Both the position numbers and the translations under genes were made by a program. Below the pieces are notes generated by a model. The model was given only the letters and a program-made list of their open reading frames with translations. It was not told the origin of the DNA and searched no databases. A DNA stretch of 64,000 nucleotides from Ancylostoma caninum (Eukaryota > Nematoda > Chromadorea > Rhabditida > Ancylostomatidae), in contig JBAJFG010000328.1 of the NCBI GenBank assembly GCA_037903475.1, forward strand, positions 372,001-436,000, in the 5' to 3' direction. Below, one piece after another: positions 48,470 to 60,985 of the stretch. Positions within the stretch are counted from its first letter, which is position 1, and each line of letters begins with the position of its first letter.

Positions 48470-51400
48470 TCACTGGAAAAATTGAGGTACAGTGCCATGC
48501 CTTTTCAAGCAATGGTAAGCGAAGCGATCGTGGCGCCAAAATCGAGCCGAACATCCTGGAGCTGTACACTCAAGCTCACGCATCCTCAAATGCTCTCGAA
48601 AAACGTGCGCATCCATGTTCTTCTTATCTGCATAGCTAACACCGCACTTCTTGCAGGCATATGGTTTCTCACCTAGAAAGAATAATGAAATTGGTGCAAA
48701 GCAAATAGGAGATATCAAATTGCGTTAGTCACATCGATAAAGCGTTCGAATAGTCGTATTCCAATGCAAACATCTATAAAGCCTCCAGCAAAGAAACCAT
48801 GAAAGATCGAAATATGCGCACAATTCTCACCGAAGAAAGATGCTTGCATTGGATAGCTTAAAATAACGCGCCAAACAAATAATGCTGTTGACACGAGAAA
48901 AAAAAAAGAAAAGAAATAGATGCTTGGAAACACCGTGTAACTACGCACACAAACACACGCTTCGTTTTACCTGTGTGAGCACGGATGTGTCGAACCATGT
49001 TGCTTTGCACTTTGAAGGATTGATTGCAGTATTTGCATTTATACGGCGCTTCTAAGGTGTGTATCGACCTGAAATCGGAATGAAGATTATAACAACATGG
49101 ATGAATCAAAACAGGGATATCAAAAAAGGAAAGACACACCTAATATGCTTCTCCAGTCCACCTTTTTCCTTGGACCTATGTTCACAATAAGGACATTTGT
49201 ACGGCTTTTCCATCATGGCCTGCAATAGCTAATATTGAATATTACATTATCAAGACTAGAAAATATGCATTCCAACAATTTTTGTTTAAAAAAAGGATAA
49301 TTTGGAAGTGGGGAAACATCTCCAGCCATAGAGGAAACCAATCAGAGAACCTTTTCCCCACAAGAAATGAAAATATCCTCTCATATGAGCACTTCACACG
49401 TTTGGTTTTCTGGATGAGCTTGCTTCTACTCATTGCTCCGAGACAAGTCGCCACTGACAATTAGATCGCTGGGAGCTCAGAGATGCAGACAGTAATAAAC
49501 TTCAAGAAACACAAACTTTGGAATGTAGAATATTTCAATCTGTCATAAATCAATGCCCAAAGTACCGTAGCAAATAACAAATATAGAACTTGACTGGCAT
49601 GCGCAATCATAATCCAACCGAACCAGTTACATAGTTGATCCAAATCGGTGGCGCCAATAAAATTTTGCAAAAAAGGATAGATAGAACGAGGCGTTACTAA
49701 CCGAACCAAAGAATTGCAACAGAATTGAAACGATATTAATCAATTGCAAAATAAAGCCTACCCTTTGATCTCCAACTATCAGCGGAACCGTAACGTCGCT
49801 CGTTCCCACAATCTCCGGCAATCCATAGCCAAAACTGTCAACAGCCACCGTTTTCCTTTCATTTTCTTGCAAGAATGACATCGTAACTGCTGGCACGGTC
49901 ACACCGCACTGGTTCTCATCTGCTACAAAATCTCCAAATGCGTGAGCAAAAATTATGAAGCGATAAGGTATTAAGTTTAATAAGTTTGCAAAAGCATTAT
50001 TTTATTAGATTGGGCAATAAGTTCGTGCGGTTTTTCTGAGCATTCAGTGTATTTTCACAAAGTGGACTAGTTGAACTCAGGTTTTTTTTTCTGAAAATTA
50101 ATACCCGCAGTACTTCTTCTTCACATCCAGATCAAGTTGCGGAAAATCATCTCATAAACAGACGAACTGCGCATACACAACAAGGTGCATCTTCCAGCCG
50201 AAAATCTACCTCTCTGAAGCATACATCCACTTGTGCGCTGTTCCTTCAACAGTAATGGCTCCCACTTAGACGCTGTTAACATCCCCAGCAGCTTGAGCTG
50301 CATTTGTTCCACTGTTGTAGTGGAAGAAACGGTACGCTCTTGTCGAATTGGAGGGTCATTTCATGGGACAGAAAATGAGAAGTAGCAGGAATCGGGGAAA
50401 TTAGTTTTAAAATTCGTAAAGAGCAGAACAAGAGCTACAAGATGACCTATGACAGACTATCTTAGCTAGATCAAACCCTGGTAAAAAATCGAGTGAAAAA
50501 AATCCGCAAGAATTTATTGCCCAACCCAATATCTAGTCCTTGATGCAGAATTCTAGCCCAGATTTTGAGGAAGATTTAATGTAATACTGCAAATTGGGTT
50601 TCAGAAAAGGAAGAAACTCGAGTAAACTAAAAAACAAAAATGCTGAATCCTAGAGAACTCACGCAAAGAAACAGTAGTGGAGCCTCTAACTACCAGCGGT
50701 TGGTATTTGTTTCGTGTCATTCGTGGTGCACTCCTCCGTCCACGCCTAGGTCCCATAACATACTCTTCATATATGGAGTCGTAATCATCTGCTGCTTGAG
50801 CAGTAATATCCTCTGCTGAAGAACCATGTAAGACAGGATGCTGCTCATCCCTTTCAGAGTCAAGCGAACAACCTAAATATTAATACAAGCATAAGTCATG
50901 GTGTCAAAATCAAGAAGTGTTGCATAAGCTGTGTTGGTGTTGTTCACACGATTTCAACGACAAAAACAGAAAAACCCGTGCAACAGAAACTGCCCAATTT
51001 TTATGAACGAACTGGATGCTCGGTGTTCAACAACCTCGCAGCAATCAGCACATACATGAATATATTGCAAAAACTATTGCATTCAATTGATTTATAACTC
51101 ACCGCGGACATAATCGTCAGTAACACCAACGAGGGCAGCAGTATCGTCCTCAGGAGGGCTAGCGAAATTCATCTCGTAGTCACCTAAAGGATTACGGAAC
51201 AGGTGTAATATTATGCATTAGTTTTAAAAGCTGTATAGCTATTATGAAGCAGATCGCGATAGATCCAGATGTAACCGGTCTTTTTCTCATTTCTAAATGA
51301 TGTGCTCTGGTTTTTTTTTTGTTTGAAACCTTGCTAGAATGTCAATATATGTCAAGGACCACTGATGGCGGTGAATATGGCACTAGTTCAAAAGCTAGAG

Positions 51401-54400
51401 AGTGGTACAGTTGTAGTTTAACGGCAATGACAAAATATGGTAAGTTGGAAAATTCCTATTCTAAAGTTATCTGGACGAACGAGAGCTGATTTGTTAACGT
51501 AGGTAACGAACGTTAGTTTGGAGTCCGGGGGGGGGGGGGACACAAAAAGCAATAATGTTAAGTTTCTCTACGGAAAGGATGGCGAAAGATAATATCCAGC
51601 TAAAGACGTCAAAGGTGGATAGCCTTGTCTATAACGACAGAAGTGGCGATGACAGAGTTCAGTGATGCACATCATTTAGCTATGAAAGTTTGAAGAGAGG
51701 AGATAGATCAAGAACAACCCTACCATACTGAGCTTGATCCTGATCCTCGTAGGCAAGTTGGTCGACTTTATGATCAATGAGCTCCACAAGGTGACCCATG
51801 CCTAGATCAAATGCCGAAACCCGCAGCGTCCTCAGCCGCCTTTTCCCAACATCAAGTACACCAGTGTAAACGAAATCCACCATCGATTTCATGTTTTCAC
51901 TAAATATAATCCTTCAAACGATCTAATAGTGATCCACCAACAAAAGGAAAAGAAGCCAGAAATGCTTAAGACGTACGTGGAAATGAGCACATTTCGAGAA
52001 TCAATTCGTATTGTAACAGTACCACTGTTCAGACTTTTACTGAGAGCTGCTTCCAAATGCCTGCTATGAGCACACATCAAAGGACGATGACAGCGAATCA
52101 CACCAAGGCGCTGAATAATAGATTTTCACACCATTAAAAAAACGATAGAGAAATTTGCAAACAGTAGAACTAGAACAATCAACAAAACCTACTCCAGAGA
52201 TGATGTTACAGTCGAAAAATTTCGACTCTTTTCTAAACCTAGCCAAATGCTCCAAAAATCGAATTTCGTGCCAGTCATCATGAACTTCGAGGTCGCTTTC
52301 GCTTGTTGAATCCAACAACTGAACAAACACGTAGCAATTCACCAGTCGGAAAACACCACGAAGCAAATTTCAAACATAAGTAGATGATATTGTGGCCAGC
52401 TAAAAGCAGTGCCTTCGCTGGCTTCATTTGGAGCCCTTCTTTTTAGAACAATGACTAATTCAGTACGTTGAAAATGTATCACTTAGCACGCTATCAGGGC
52501 GAGCGGGAAGTTCTGTCTTAACAACTAGATAAACCTCTTCTGGAAACTCAGGGTGCCTCTCACGTGATTGAATGTAATTAGGAGAAAGTAATTAAGATAA
52601 AATGTAACAAAACACTGTTCATGACATGCATGTTGCATCAATGCCATATGAATACTGATAATGCTGGAGGTGTGCAACAAAAAAGGTGTGAGATCATCAC
52701 GGAGATAGTGCTATCAAGAAATAACAGAAAGGAGCGCGACAAAAAAGGAGTTTATAACTTACAATGAGTTCTAATGGCTCTTGACCTTAAATTCCTGTTG
52801 AGCGGAAAGGAAAAACGGAGCAGAAGAAACAGAAAGAAACTGTTCGATAATAAGATATGGTTGAATATATTTGCCTGCACTATTGTTACCATTCCGCGAT
52901 AAACAGCAGGTATCAATTATAGAACGAAACCCGTTATCGAATATACAGAAAAAAAGGATCGAGAGAATGCGTGCAAAACAGGGGAAACAAGTTGATGCAC
53001 CACACAGCAGACATGCAGCCTAGAAAGAGGAGTATTGGTGAAATTACAATCAATTCTGACCTCAAATTGAATTCATTGCAAAAGATCTAAAAAAGGGTAT
53101 ATTTCGCCCATGCGTCAATATATGCACGCAGCGTCCATCCAGAAACGGATGCAGCTTTACAATGGGTAGACGAGGACAATAGACCCACATTTGCGTCACC
53201 GACTTCAGACTGCCACCACATTCCGCATGTAGTGTATCACGCAGCGTTGCCGTCGCTCGGCTACGCCGATTTCGATGCGTAATCACTCAGCGCTGAAGTC
53301 ACTGCAACACAATCACTACGCGAGACTGGGTGCTATAGACCACGTGAAGCACACTTTCAGTGTTATAGCAATCCTGCGATATGATCGTAGTTGCTGCACT
53401 TTTTGCAATCAAAGTTACTCATGACAGATCTTTGTGGATGATTATTGCGAAAGATGGTGAATACATACAGAGAGCACAAGAGAAGGCAACTTTAGCATGA
53501 TCGGCACGGATATAAATTGTAGTGTGAAATGAATTTGCGGTACTATTAAGGTAACAGAGCTTTAGCGTGAACAAGGGAAGGATATTCGGAAGGGGGGAGG
53601 GGGATTCAGAGATACATATCCAGATGTAGACCGTGAACTGCTGCTTGTGACGATAATCTCGGAATCTTTTACCTCATCTGCTGCGGAGTCTTCTATGAAC
53701 AGCTCCGTGGCATGGCTCCAGCTAGCCGAAGAAAAACAATGTTTGGAACTCAGAAGATATTCTGCTAAGAGATATTGTGTGAAATTATCTGAACTTAAGA
53801 AAATTTTTTAGTTGATGCCAACTAACTGCTCAGTTTGGAATAGTTTTCGCACACATTTGTATATAAACATATCTCGAAAGTCGAATTTTGATCGCCTTGA
53901 ACAGAATGGAGCCATGTCACGCAACTCTTCACAGAGGGCTTCGCAGCTGATAAAAAGAAAGAAGTCTGAAATCAGCATCACAAACTGTACAGGAAATTAT
54001 ACATTTTGTCATGACTTGTCGGACCCCTACTATCCGTCCCTGGTTAGATTGGCAATGAGGGATAACCGCGACTGGCACATCGGGACAAGGCGAGGTTTGG
54101 AACCTTACAGATGAGTCTAATACAGCTAAGAAAAGAGTTTAGTAGTCGCAATGTATTCAATTTTCGAGCTGATAATAAGAAAAACGAAAGTTGCACACAA
54201 AGCTGAAGGAAGAGAACTGGTTCCAAGATTTGGAAGCTACTAGAAGAGAAAAACGTTGGCATTTCTTTAGGAATAGAGCAGCTGAAGTCAAAATCTAATC
54301 GTTTCGTTGGTTGGTGGTTGACCACCAGCCCATAAATGAGGCGAAATCTGTTCAAAAACCACACCTCTTTCAGAGCAGCACAGCCCAGGAATTCAGCCGC

Positions 54401-55604
54401 ATGAAGCAACTGTGGAGAAGACCGGCATGATCCTGTTTGCATATAATCTAGCACTTGAAGTAGGGTTTCCTCAGAAATACCTGAAATTTCTTGATGAGCA
54501 AGTTGTACAAAGCAAATAATCAAGAAAACAATAAGAACAAAAAAGGAATGTGTGTGACAGAGCAAAACTTTCACGGTTAACTTGTCGCTGCTCAGCAGTG
54601 TCATTATACGGTCATACGGTCTGTCTCATAGAGGAAGATAATTGGAGAAACAGAGGCGAAGAGCGCGGAAAAGTGCGCGGAAATTGGAGTGGGTGAAGAG
54701 GAAAATTGGAGAGGCGGTACGCACGAATGCTCAACTAATATCGTCGTGTTTGAAACAGGTTACAACCCAGTTGATCATTACTAGCTACTAGCAATTCCTG
54801 AGGTAAGATTTTACCAAGTACGGGTAAAATTGTGAACTTGAGGAGAACTGGTACATTTTGCTCACCTATTGTTGTAATCATGTTTATCTAGACTGGCAAA
54901 ATCATGAAAAAAGCACAAGGTGGTATAAATTCTAATGATGGAAACCAAAGAATTTCATAAACGAATTGATTCTGAGGTTTTTGTAATTGGAAAGTAAATC
55001 AGTCGAACCACGAACAGCAATAATAAGATTACTTTGAAGATGTACCGCTTTGGGTAATAGGTTACTACTTTAAAGTAACCTTATTATTGAGCGTAGTAGC
55101 GTACAATGCAATACGGAAACAAAAACAGAACTTACCAGTTGCTGCAGAATCAAATTCTAGAGTTGCCACACCCGTCGGAGCTTTAAGCAATGCTTGTTCC
55201 AAACATGTGCTAAAAGCAGCTACCAGAAGCCGATTAGCTTGAGCGATTGCCTTTCCATTGGCCTCAAAAATCAGGTCCCAGTGCTTCTGAAAGCAAGGAA
55301 TAACAATTCCTGGTGTAAGTTTGTTCCAGTAGAATTCAAGGGGTGCAAGATTGTTTTTTTTAACGTAACCACGCAGCTGTTCTTTAACGCAACCTCTATC
55401 TGAATGAAGTACAGTACAAACTGGAGACTGGGGAAAAATACAACAACTCACCTCGTTCGTTATATACTTGAAAGAATTGACCGCATGGTCCTCTGGAGTG
55501 TAAGGGACTTCAAAATCGAGGTAGCTTTCGAAATCTGCACTCCTTCCCTCTGTTTGCACTGGTTTTCCTTCAGCAGATTGATTCGATGGACCAGCTACAT
55601 CCAT
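48470..55604 (-). CDS. Two BTB domains plus four C2H2 zinc fingers (putative transcription regulator)
   Basis: Fifteen exons give one 642-residue frame: 55452-55604, 55370-55399, 55136-55286, 54365-54480, 54109-54202, 53673-53788, 52193-52318, 51977-52110, 51724-51899, 51103-51183, 50663-50872, 49762-49922, 49140-49219, 48971-49068, 48470-48672. BTB1 (about 45-150) shows KHWDLIFEANGKAI, LLVAAFSTCLE and LQVLDYMQTGSC; a BACK-like helical stretch follows to about 220. BTB2 (about 230-360) shows FFDCNIISG, MCAHSRHLEAALS and MVDFVYTGVLDVG. An acidic linker follows (366-516). The fingers are C525/C528/H541/H546, C554/C557/H570/H574, C582/C585/H598/H603 and C611/C616/H629/H634. BTB-zinc-finger proteins are usually DNA-binding regulators or cullin-3 adaptors. 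The 52193-52318 exon has no usable ATG, favouring one gene, but two adjacent genes (split between 53673 and 52318) cannot be excluded. The gene symbol is not known to me. Confidence 0.82.
50009..50531 (-). mobile_element. Mariner-family relic in a BTB-zinc-finger gene intron
   Basis: The left end ATTGGGCAATAAGTTCGTGC and right end GCAAGAATTTATTGCCCAAC are mariner-type terminal inverted repeats, ending in CCCAAT. On the minus strand, broken frames resemble the N-terminal helix-turn-helix part of a mariner transposase (a REVDFRLEDAP segment at about 50180-50215). The element is about 520 bases against about 1.3 kb for an intact one, so the catalytic region is gone. It sits in the intron between exons 50663-50872 and 49762-49922. 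Confidence 0.8.
53040..53300. other. GC-rich patch in a BTB-zinc-finger gene intron
   Basis: A segment of clearly higher GC content within an AT-rich intron. On the minus strand it is open for about 75 codons with a CGGSLKSVTQMWVYC phrase. Phase would allow an extra exon between 53673-53788 and 52193-52318, but no splice pair convinces me. It could also be an inserted repeat. Confidence 0.3.
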
Positions 55605-57283
55605 AAAAGGAAACCACGCAGCTTATGAATGGGAAGAGGGAGAAGCTGGAGCAGAACCCCGACTTCTGGGCACCGTATCGACTGCGCTAGCGTTAGAGCG
55701 CATAAACTCGCCACTTGGGAGGTGGAAAAGGGGTCCGAGACAAGAGGTGCGCTCGCTCGTTAGCTGGGTCATGTCGCACCTCGACCGCACCTTCCCACAG
55801 GCAGAAGCAGCTATGGCTACAGTATCCATCTGCCTCTGAACCCTTCACAGCTGCAGAGGACAGCCAGTGAGACAACTCGTACGTATCGTCGCACGCGATG
55901 GACCGTCGTTGTAGTAGTAGTACTTGATAATATGGAAAGGAATTAGTTCGCACAGAAGGTTTTTTTTTAAATATCTCAAGGCAAGTGAATTAGTATGAAA
56001 TCCAAAATCAAGCTCTCAATCATTGACCTGATCCTTTGAGTCACAGGGGTATCAAAAAGATTCCGGCCTAGATCACTTACAGATTAGCTACTGCAGTGAA
56101 ATTTTAAGCGAATAGACATAGATCCTTTGAAGTTCTTTTCATCTTGTCAATTTACTTAATTCAATAGGTTTCATGGGGATTTTCATCACGTGAGCAGAAA
56201 TACCTGACTCCGTGCTTAAGACACCAAGTCTTGGCACGGAATTTGCTACCTGTTACAGTACAAAAAACGCTAGAGAATGTCTTTTTTCGCTTGAGAAAAG
56301 CTTCCAAGACTTTTCATCTGTTCAACTGGTATCTCGACTGTTAAACTCCATCATCGAGAGCTTATGAAGACTGCGTAGTCTAAAACTTTACTTAGAAAGT
56401 GAAAGAAAGGGAGCTTCGGGTAGATCCTTACACATTCACTGCTCTCAGAATCAATCTTTCTTATTCGTGTTTTGTTTCGTTGGAATTTTTCTTTGGTGGA
56501 GCTTGAGTTCATCAGTCATTGAGTGGTACTTGCGAAAGTGACCTAGCACTACGGAAAAGATCATTCTTGCCTGTAGCATATCCTTAGGAAGGAATACCTC
56601 CTGTAAGAGAAACTAGGGCGTGGGGGATCACCTGATAACACTTCAAGACAAGTTAGTTAGTCATAGACGTGCTCTCCGAGTTTCGATTACGCAGTCGCAA
56701 AATACGAAGATGTTCAAAATTGCAAAATACGAATGATGTCCATGTTAGAGAAACCTTTGGAATGGTAAAGTCCAAGTCATCGATCATATCTACATAGTTG
56801 CTGAGGGTTCTGCGTGGTGAAAGGGGAAATCAGACCGTGGTTTCTAACTATCAATATTACTTGAAGAAGCTTTCAGCATAGTCGACAAATTTTAACCACA
56901 TTGTTGATTATTTATACGTTTAGGCACTATTAGTGCGTATATACTGCTGACAGTGGATTTCTTGTTGCATGGGTGAATGCGATTTTGGCATCCCAGCATC
57001 AAAAGTTCCCAACTGCTTCAAATAACAGCGCATTACCCGACCCATACGCGTCTTCCGTGCACCTTCAACGTGCTGCTGCCGCGCGCGACGTTTCTGTCGG
57101 CAAGGCTCGGTTCGGGAGACGCCCTACATTAGCTGGTAACATCTGATGCCGATATGGGCAGCTCCTACATGACACCCGCAATTATAGGTGCGAGCAAGGT
57201 GCGAGAGAGGTGCGAGGAATTCTTGAGCGCACCTCTTGACCGTCACCCTGGAAAAGAAGAAACAGTCGTAAAACATAAATATT
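55605..57283. other. 5' flank of the BTB-zinc-finger gene and non-coding DNA
   Basis: A GC-richer patch at 55630-55880 lies just upstream of the start codon and may be promoter. The rest, to 57283, has no supported exon, RNA or repeat. CpG-rich sequence at 57040-57130 is unassigned. Confidence 0.4.
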
Positions 57284-57760
57284 GAATTAAAGGCAGCAGG
57301 AGTTGAAATTCTCGTCTCTGAGCTGAGCTGCGAGTGGTGAAGTACAGACTCAGCACATCATAAATGTGACATGAACACATACAATGATGGCTTACCTGCA
57401 GAGAAATTGGAACATTCGTCGCGAACGTCCCGGCCGTGTTCGTGCGCGGACGAGTTTTCCCCGGCGCGAAAGCCATTGCGGCGCGTGGTTTTGGCCGAGT
57501 CCCGCCATGAAACCCTGTGAATTGAATGCATTTCGTCTTCCCTTTGTGCCAAACCGCGCACCGCAATGGCTTTTGCGCCGGGGAAAACTCGTCCGTACGC
57601 GAACACGGCCAGGCGTGTTCGCGACGAATGTTCCATTTCCTCTGCAGGTGAATCATCATTGTCTGTGTTCGTTTCACATCTATGATGTGCTGAGTCTTTA
57701 CTTCATCACCCACAGCTCAGCTCGGAGTCGAGGATTTCAGCTCCTGCTGCCTTTAATTTG
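57284..57760. mobile_element. Foldback element 1 of a cluster of three
   Basis: The left arm (57284-57500) and right arm (57555-57760) are inverted. ATTAAAGGCAGCAGGAG pairs with CTCCTGCTGCCTTTAAT, CGACGAGTTTTCCCCGGCGC-type sequence pairs across the centre, and CTGAGTCTGTACTTCACC-type segments pair near the outside. Divergence between arms is moderate. A third copy of ATTAAAGGCAGCA lies at 57899-57911. Confidence 0.85.
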
Positions 57761-58032
57761 TGTTGTAGACGGTGTTCTATTTCATTTATTTTCCACAGCC
57801 TACATTGCTGAACCATTTCGAATTCTCGATCGATCCTCCAGCCTAGCACAACGAGAGACGCAACCATCTGCGGTGTTGCGCGTGCTATTAGCTCCCGATT
57901 AAAGGCAGCACTCACTGATATTTCTGTGTCGTAGATTTCACGGTTTAACAGAGTTTTTAGGGATGGTGAACTCATCGACAATGATGAAGCAACGTCTCTA
58001 ATGACTGTGCAGGACGAACGCAGACCAAACGT

Positions 58033-58204
58033 CGTAATGGTTCGGTTAGAAACCCCAGCAGCAACGGTTGCCAGTTGCTGCCATCCTCCCCTCGATTGCT
58101 GCTCAATCTGTCGGCTCTTTAGCAGCAATTGCTGAGGGACGGCAGCAATCAAGGGGAGGATGGCAGCAAGTGGCAACCTGGGGTTTCTAACCGAACCATT
58201 ACGC
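58033..58204. mobile_element. Foldback element 2 of the cluster
   Basis: CGTAATGGTTCGGTTAGAAA at the left and its exact complement ending at about 58203 form the ends. Arms of about 65 bases pair through the GATTGCTGC/GCAGCAATC and GGCAGCAA/TTGCTGCC segments with a short loop. It splits a 195-codon minus-strand open frame that should therefore not be trusted. Confidence 0.9.
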
Positions 58205-58368
58205 CGTTCGGGCTGCGTTCGTGCTGCACAGTTAGCAGGCGTGAAACACGCGGGAGACACAGGAAATGATGATGCTATTTCCTGTGCGTCCAAAGCACAG
58301 ACGAGTGTTCGTGATAGGTCCTGCTACGGAACCTGACAATGGTACATACGCACTCTTTTCTGGAAGTG

Positions 58369-58575
58369 TATACAGGAAGCTCCAAATGTCCGCAGTCAAG
58401 AGGGACGTGGCCACGACGCGGCTTTAGACAGAGACACAGGCGCTCGGCATGCTGCCACTGGTTGGCTGCAGAGTCAGAGAAGCCAGAGGCAGCATAGAGA
58501 GCGCCTGTGTCTGATCAAGGAGCCGCGCCGTGGCCACGCCCTCTTGACTGCGGACATTTGGAGCTTCCTGTATGT
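58369..58575. mobile_element. Foldback element 3 of the cluster
   Basis: TACAGGAAGCTCCAAATGTC at the left pairs with GACATTTGGAGCTTCCTGTA-type sequence at the right. Pairing continues through CGCAGTCAAGAGGG, GTGGCCACG and ACACAGGCGCTC. The central part also has short internal complementarity. Non-coding. Confidence 0.9.
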
Positions 58576-60985
58576 GTGTATATGGATGTGTGTGAACAAC
58601 TTAACAACTTTGCAGTATTTTTCTGTAACACTCACTTCAAGAGAATTGATACTGATCTCGAGGATTGATAGTGAGATTTCTGAACGTTCCCTGAAAAGTC
58701 GAGATTAAGAAAAGGCGAGTACAATAGCCAGTGCTTTTACAGTATGCTCAATACTAAGACTCGTCAGGATGGGAGAGCGAGAATTCTACAGAATTGTTTC
58801 GCACATGTATCACTTCAAAAAAAAGCTGTTATTTTATTTTTGGTTCGCGATTTGTTACTATCGCACTGCACAGTTATTCTTACTATTTATTGCATTTAGG
58901 TTCATAATCAAATTTCAATCAATCTTATCTTCTAAACTCTGTTCCCGAACACTACTAGCGGTGACTCTTCCTCTTTTCTCCCTCTCACACCCTTCTCTTT
59001 AGAGCTGCCACGGCTACTAGTTCAATTCACCAGGTCCAATCTCATTCATCACTTTTTGTTGGGACACTCTACATTAGACTAGACTATCTGAAGCAATGCA
59101 CATCGTAGAAAGAAATCTGCATGAAATTCTGGAAGTATCACTAATAGAGCACTCTCCAAACCTGATATATTACAGCTTTTGGGGATACAGGTTGTCCCGT
59201 AGAATACGCATACTTTTCTGAACGTACTTGGGCGTCTCACTGCCCTATTTCCTACTGCTATGTTGGTCATCGCCTAAGATGTGGTATCCTATCTGTTAGA
59301 AGTCATGTATTTTCTAGCTGGATCTCGCTCTCAAATTCACTCTGACTTTTCATTCCCGGACCATCCCTTTGATCTGCTAACCCTTACACATGATGCCATC
59401 CGTTCCGGTCACCTGAGATGAACTGCCTATTTGCTCGCGCCTACCCCTTTCCTTCCTAAGAGGGCTCAGTCGCTGTCTCTTTCTAACAAAAAACTCTTAC
59501 TGAGTCTTGCAGCAGTTCGCCAAAACCTTACCTACCAGGTGCATGCACGAGAGTTGCAAGTCTGTGGAGATTTGCAGATGAAGTACTGATAGTTTAAACT
59601 GCGTTGTATTTTTGCTCATAGACCATGTTTCTTATCTTTCCACAACACTCAATAACCCCTCTGGCTCTCTCAAGAGTGCCGATAGACTGGTTCAAGTTGG
59701 CGGTGCACCACGCTGGTGCCCGGAGCCCTCTCGTACGCCTTGCATGGGGCTTGCAGTGTTGGCGGGCCACTGCCCTTCTGGTCTGACGCACTCAGCCAGA
59801 CCTGTAGACCACTACTCTTTCGTTTTCTTCTGCTCTCAATTTGTAATAGTTGTATTATCACATACAACAGTTGTATTCACACATATGCCGTTTCACCTGG
59901 ATGGTCTACTTTATTCTTGCTGTAAAGGTAAGAGTTTGTTGGGGCTACTGCATTGGCTCTCCTCCTCCCTTCTCACAGACGCGACTGGTCTTTTGTTCAG
60001 CCCTTCAAATAACACCAGCGTGGCATTTCGGATGGCTGGCATAAACGAAACTATGAGCTATTCACTGGTACCCCTCTCCGTTTTCTTTTATCCGGTAATT
60101 GCCCCGTATCTCCTGACTACCCATCGCTTCCTTGTCTTTGAACCCTGGAGGAGGATGGCAATTTATTCCTAGAATAGCTTTTGACAGAAACTCAGTGGCA
60201 CTTGGTCCCTCCCCCTCTACTGGTAAATCTCACCTTTATTCCCACCCATTCCTGTTTTTCTATTGATCACTGTATGTTAAGGTTAAATTTTAATTTTTTT
60301 GTTTCGGTTTCACGCCTTTACTTGGCTTGCGCACCTTGAGTGTATCAATAAATAAATAAAAATAAAATAATAGAGGCGATGCTGCTCGCGAAAATATAAG
60401 CACCTCCTTCTGTGTGTCTTATCTGACTTATTTCAAGTGATTTTTATAAGTTAGAAGTTGTTTATTATTTGCGTCCAGGATATGTACGATAACACATAAT
60501 TGCAAGAGGAAATAAAGAGCATTCGTCATAAATCGTTCCTATGCTTTGATGGGAATTCCAGAGGAACGTTGCATCGTGCCAGAGAAATGACCAGTTTCTG
60601 GAAAATATATAGCAACTAAAGACTGCTCATTGAATTAAACAAGGTGTGAAGAAATGACTACCTTTGTTGGCAGTGCGAATAATGTTCCGAACTTCAACGG
60701 TAGGAGTGTGATGGACTGGGTGCTGAAATTAGAGGTCTGAAGAGTGTCCTACGGAGCAGAATAAGTAGGAAAAATAGTGGAACAAAAGAGTTAAGTGATT
60801 TGTGGATGTGTGTTTTCCTTCGCATTTTTTGAGCGTGGACATTGATTAAAATTTTCCATATATTTTGCATTGAATAATTGAGACCGTACACTTTCTGTAC
60901 CAGGCTCCTATGATGATCACCCTGACCCTAGCAATTTAGCGAGTATATTTCTTTTGGGAGGACTTCTCCGCTAAGTCTTAAATTT
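58576..60985. other. Non-coding; LINE-like 3' tail near 60340
   Basis: The plus strand contains long pyrimidine-rich, partly open sequence at 59300-60200, ending after a T-rich stretch in AATAAATAAATAAAAATAAA (60347-60366). That is the layout of a LINE 3' end, but no reverse transcriptase or endonuclease motif could be read, so the assignment is weak. Nothing else was recognised. Confidence 0.35.

Noticed and set aside
54044..54604. A 186-codon minus-strand frame taken as one exon
   Set aside because: It contains two real exons (54365-54480 and 54109-54202) separated by an open intron; the intervening residues are not BTB-like and the splice sites are good.
55065..55604. A 179-codon minus-strand frame as a single-exon gene
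   Set aside because: It merges exons 55452-55604 and 55136-55286 through introns. A 30-base exon at 55370-55399 gives a better BTB helix and correct phases.
48470..55604. Splitting the BTB-zinc-finger locus into two genes
   Set aside because: Not fully excluded, but the phase across 53673/52318 is correct, the joined frame has one stop over 1929 bases, and the second half lacks a start codon.
57384..57902. A 172-codon plus-strand open frame
   Set aside because: It lies within the foldback at 57284-57760 and reads across its centre; an equivalent frame exists on the other strand because of the inverted arms.
57706..58293. A 195-codon minus-strand open frame, the longest in the window
   Set aside because: It runs straight through both arms of the foldback at 58033-58204 and into the right arm of the foldback at 57284-57760, so its length comes from repeat sequence. 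No recognised domain.
59612..60172. A 186-codon plus-strand frame
   Set aside because: Pyrimidine-rich sequence upstream of a TAAA tail. No reverse transcriptase or other motif could be read, so it is described only as a possible LINE 3' region.
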